DNA of 37,855 bases, taken from Longimicrobium sp. (lineage in GTDB: Bacteria; Gemmatimonadota; Gemmatimonadetes; Longimicrobiales; Longimicrobiaceae). The first letter of the stretch is position 1. Every line of letters begins with the position of its first letter. The DNA is taken from positions 1-37,855 of the forward strand of contig NZ_DATIND010000032.1 of assembly GCF_035474595.1 (NCBI RefSeq), in the 5' to 3' direction. The position numbers and the translations under genes were made by a program. Positions 35,687-37,855 of this stretch are shown here, in pieces. The notes under the pieces were generated by a model that did not search any database, had not been told where the DNA came from, and saw only the letters and a program-made list of their open reading frames with translations.

Positions 35687-36795
35687 AGCTCCTCGTCATC
35701 AACTGGCAGGACCTGGCCAACCCGCACTCCGGCGGCGCCGAGGTCCACCTGCACGAGATCTTCGGCCGGCTGGCGCGGCGCGGGCACGGCGTCACCCTCC
35801 TCTGCTCCGGCTTCCCCGGCGCCTCGCCGGCGGACGAGGCGGACGGGATGCGGATCCACCGCACCGGCGGCCGGCACACCTTCACGCTGGCAGCCGCGCC
35901 GTTCTACCGCCGTCATCTCGCCGCGGAACGCTTCGACGCCGTCGTCGAGGACCTGAACAAGATCCCGCTCTTCACGCCGTACTGGGTCGAGCGCCCGCTC
36001 GCCCTGCTCGTCCACCACCTCTTCGGCACCACCGCCTTCCGCGAGGCCTCGGCTCCGTTCGCCGCGGCCACCTGGATGCTCGAGCGCCCCATCCCCCTCG
36101 TCTACCGCGGGCTACCCGCCGAAGCCGTCTCGGAGAGCACGCGCGACGACCTGGTCGCGCGGGGACTCAGGCGGCAGGACATCCGCGTGATCCACAACGG
36201 CGTGGACGTGGATTTCTTCCGCCCCGATCCATCCATCTCCCGCGACGCGGAGCCCACCTTCCTCTCCGTCGGCAGATTGAAGAAGTACAAGCGGATCGAC
36301 CACGCGATCGAGGCCGTGGCGCGTCTCAGGGCGCGCAACCGCTTCGTGCGGCTGGTGATCGCGGGGAAGGGGGATGACGAGCCGCGGCTCCGCGAGACCG
36401 TCGCCCGCCTGGGCGTGGGGGATCGCGTGACCTTCGCGGGATTCGTGACGGAGGAGGGGAAGCGCGACCTGATGCGGCGCGCGTGGGCGACCGTGCAGCC
36501 GTCGCCCAAGGAAGGGTGGGGGATCACCAACATCGAGGCCGCCGCCTGCGGCACGCCGACCATCGCCAGCGACTCGCCCGGCCTGCGCGAGTCCGTGGTC
36601 CACAACACCACGGGGCTCCTCTACCCTCACGGCGACGTCGCCGCGCTGGCGGACGCGCTGGAGCGGCTGGCGATGGACGAGGTCGAGGTCGCGCGGCTGG
36701 GCGCGGGCGCGCATCAGTTCGCGCAGGGCTTCACCTGGGACCGCGCCGCCGACCTCACCGAGGCGCACCTGGCGGAGGTCGCCGCAAGCCGCTGA
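35683..36795 (+). CDS. GT4-family glycosyltransferase
   Basis: A 370-residue GT-B fold transferase starting at GTG 35683, inside the nusB stop. The N-terminal domain contains NWQDLANPHSGGAEVHLHE, with the glycine-rich loop of GT4 enzymes. The C-terminal domain has VIHNGVDVDFF, SVGRLKKYKRIDHAIEA and the E-x7-E motif in PKEGWGITNIEAAACGTP, which binds the nucleotide sugar. No signal peptide. The donor and acceptor are unknown; cell-envelope or exopolysaccharide glycan is usual for such genes. Coupling to nusB is positional and does not indicate function. Confidence 0.9.
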   Translation: MKLLVINWQDLANPHSGGAEVHLHEIFGRLARRGHGVTLLCSGFPGASPADEADGMRIHRTGGRHTFTLAAAPFYRRHLAAERFDAVVEDLNKIPLFTPYWVERPLALLVHHLFGTTAFREASAPFAAATWMLERPIPLVYRGLPAEAVSESTRDDLVARGLRRQDIRVIHNGVDVDFFRPDPSISRDAEPTFLSVGRLKKYKRIDHAIEAVARLRARNRFVRLVIAGKGDDEPRLRETVARLGVGDRVTFAGFVTEEGKRDLMRRAWATVQPSPKEGWGITNIEAAACGTPTIASDSPGLRESVVHNTTGLLYPHGDVAALADALERLAMDEVEVARLGAGAHQFAQGFTWDRAADLTEAHLAEVAASR

Positions 36796-37047
36796 CGAAA
36801 GACCGGGTTCGATCGATACGGTTCGGTGCAGCTTCCGTTGGAATGCACTCTTTTGTTTCCGGAACATTCCTTCCGGGCTGAATGGACGGGGAGTTTCAAG
36901 TAGTCGATCTGCATCAAGTTAGATCATCATCACCTCGACGTACGCGTGTGGCACCGGGCGTGCCTTGATGGCGCGGAAACCCCAAATCTGCAACGGCTCC
37001 GCATCACCTGTCCGGGGCCGCCACCCATCCGCGTCTCGAGGATCGTC

Positions 37048-37743
37048 ATGCGTCACCCCTGGAAGCGTCTTCCCGTCGTCCTTGCTGCCATCGCGCTGGC
37101 CGGCTGCTCCGGCGACCTGCTCGGCCCGGCCGGCGCGCGGCGTGCCATCATCCCGCCGGCGCACAACCCCATCATCTTCGTGCACGGCTGGCACGGCACC
37201 GCGTCCACGTGGACCACCATGATCGGCCGCTTCAAGGCCGATGGCTGGACCGACGCCGAGCTGAGCAATTTCACCTACAGCTCCGACCAGTCGAACGCCA
37301 CCACCGCCAAGCTGCTGGCCGCGCGCGTCGACTCCGTGCTCGCCGCGACCGGGGCCACGCAGGTGGACATCGTCAGCCACAGCATGGGCGCGCTGAGCAC
37401 GCGCTACTATGCGAAGAACCTGGGCGGCAGCGGCAAGATCGACGCGTGGGTCTCGCTCGGCGGGCCCAACCACGGGACGCAGACGGCGTACGCCTGCTTC
37501 ACCACGGCGTGCCAGGAGATGTACCCCGGCAGCACCTTCCTGAAGAACCTGAACTCGGTGGACGAGACGCCCGGCACGCCGCGCTATGCGACGTTCTGGT
37601 CACCGTGCGACGAGGTGATCAACCCCGACAGCAGCGTGCCCCTGAGCGGCGGCGCCGTGAACACCCAGACGTCGTGCCTCACGCACAGCAACCTGCACGA
37701 GGACGCCACCGTCTACGCCAAGGTCCGCGACTGGGTGAAGTAG
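37048..37743 (+). CDS. Lipoprotein triacylglycerol lipase (alpha/beta hydrolase)
   Basis: A 231-residue secreted hydrolase. Signal peptide MRHPWKRLPVVLAAIALAGC has lipobox LAGC with Cys20, so it is probably lipid-anchored. The oxyanion-region PIIFVHGWHGTAST is followed by nucleophile Ser112 in VSHSMGALSTRY. Asp188 (in SPCDEVINP) and His213 or His217 (in THSNLHED) are candidates for the rest of the triad. This matches class 2 lipases such as the short Bacillus LipA and Streptomyces esterases. Four further Cys residues may form disulfides. ATG 37048 is chosen for the lipoprotein signal; the frame upstream lacks one. A repeat follows the gene. Confidence 0.85.
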   Translation: MRHPWKRLPVVLAAIALAGCSGDLLGPAGARRAIIPPAHNPIIFVHGWHGTASTWTTMIGRFKADGWTDAELSNFTYSSDQSNATTAKLLAARVDSVLAATGATQVDIVSHSMGALSTRYYAKNLGGSGKIDAWVSLGGPNHGTQTAYACFTTACQEMYPGSTFLKNLNSVDETPGTPRYATFWSPCDEVINPDSSVPLSGGAVNTQTSCLTHSNLHEDATVYAKVRDWVK

Positions 37744-37778
37744 ACCGGGACATCAGTTCATCGCACGAAAACACCCGG

Positions 37779-37855
37779 AGACGTCATACTGAGGCCGGCC
37801 GCGATGAACTCGCCGCCGCACCGGTGACGGCAGGCCGAAGGATCTATCGCCCGTC
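37779..37855 (-). repeat. Family-2 dispersed element, inverted and cut by the window end
   Basis: Its reverse complement contains GATAGATCCTTCGGCCTGC and GGCCGGCCTCAGTATGACGTC, the two paired blocks of the 128-bp family, separated by a different middle. It lies 35 bases after the lipase stop and continues beyond the window. Confidence 0.7.

Overview
The window is about 38 kb of very GC-rich bacterial chromosome with strong G/C third-position bias. Many neighbouring genes overlap by 4 bases (ATGA or GTGA), and several families of short dispersed repeats fill the gaps. This style, together with an NRPS gene, membrane-fused spermidine synthase, PfkB-purM pairing and many multi-domain kinases, suggests a Gemmatimonadota bacterium of the Longimicrobium type. 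That assignment is an inference from style and gene content, since no rRNA gene is present.

Layout. (1) 1-2598: 3' end of a nonribosomal peptide synthetase (A-PCP-C, no thioesterase). (2) 3340-9739: a polyamine-type module of small AdoMet decarboxylase (speD), double-DUF4178 zinc-ribbon membrane protein, single-pass small protein, DUF350 membrane protein, membrane-domain spermidine synthase (speE-like) and Tat-exported FAD amine-oxidase-like protein. The first five genes lie between two inverted copies of a 194-bp repeat. (3) 9740-11393: small accessory genes, the 3' remnant of a retropepsin-like protease gene, and a secreted cupin protein. (4) 11492-22374: signal transduction. A minus-strand kinase, receiver and small protein come first, then a TetR regulator with palindromic DNA upstream. 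A four-gene plus-strand array follows (CheB-CheR-kinase fusion, hybrid kinase with duplicated PAS, receiver, dual-H-box kinase), with every junction overlapping by 4 bases. (5) 23045-30955: housekeeping genes typA, fmdB-type zinc ribbon, argS, PfkB kinase and purM, plus a very acidic Trp-rich small protein with its own promoter and terminator and a predicted outer-membrane barrel protein. (6) 31447-36795: riboflavin operon ribD-ribE-ribBA-ribH followed by nusB and a GT4 glycosyltransferase. (7) 37048-37743: a lipoprotein lipase.

How the parts work together. SpeD makes decarboxylated AdoMet and the SpeE-like enzyme can use it as aminopropyl donor. DUF350 and DUF4178 proteins place the process at the membrane, and the FAD protein could oxidise an amine outside it. 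The signalling array could sense (PAS), phosphorylate and relay to stand-alone receivers, but encodes no DNA-binding output. The riboflavin genes form a complete branch from GTP and ribulose 5-phosphate, apart from the dephosphorylation step.

Intergenic DNA is unusual. It holds at least three repeat families: a 194-bp element, a 128-bp element, and 7-8-bp tandem arrays built on AGTGC/GCACT or GTCCC cores. Several copies sit inside operons or directly before start codons. No tRNA, rRNA, CRISPR array or insertion sequence was recognised.
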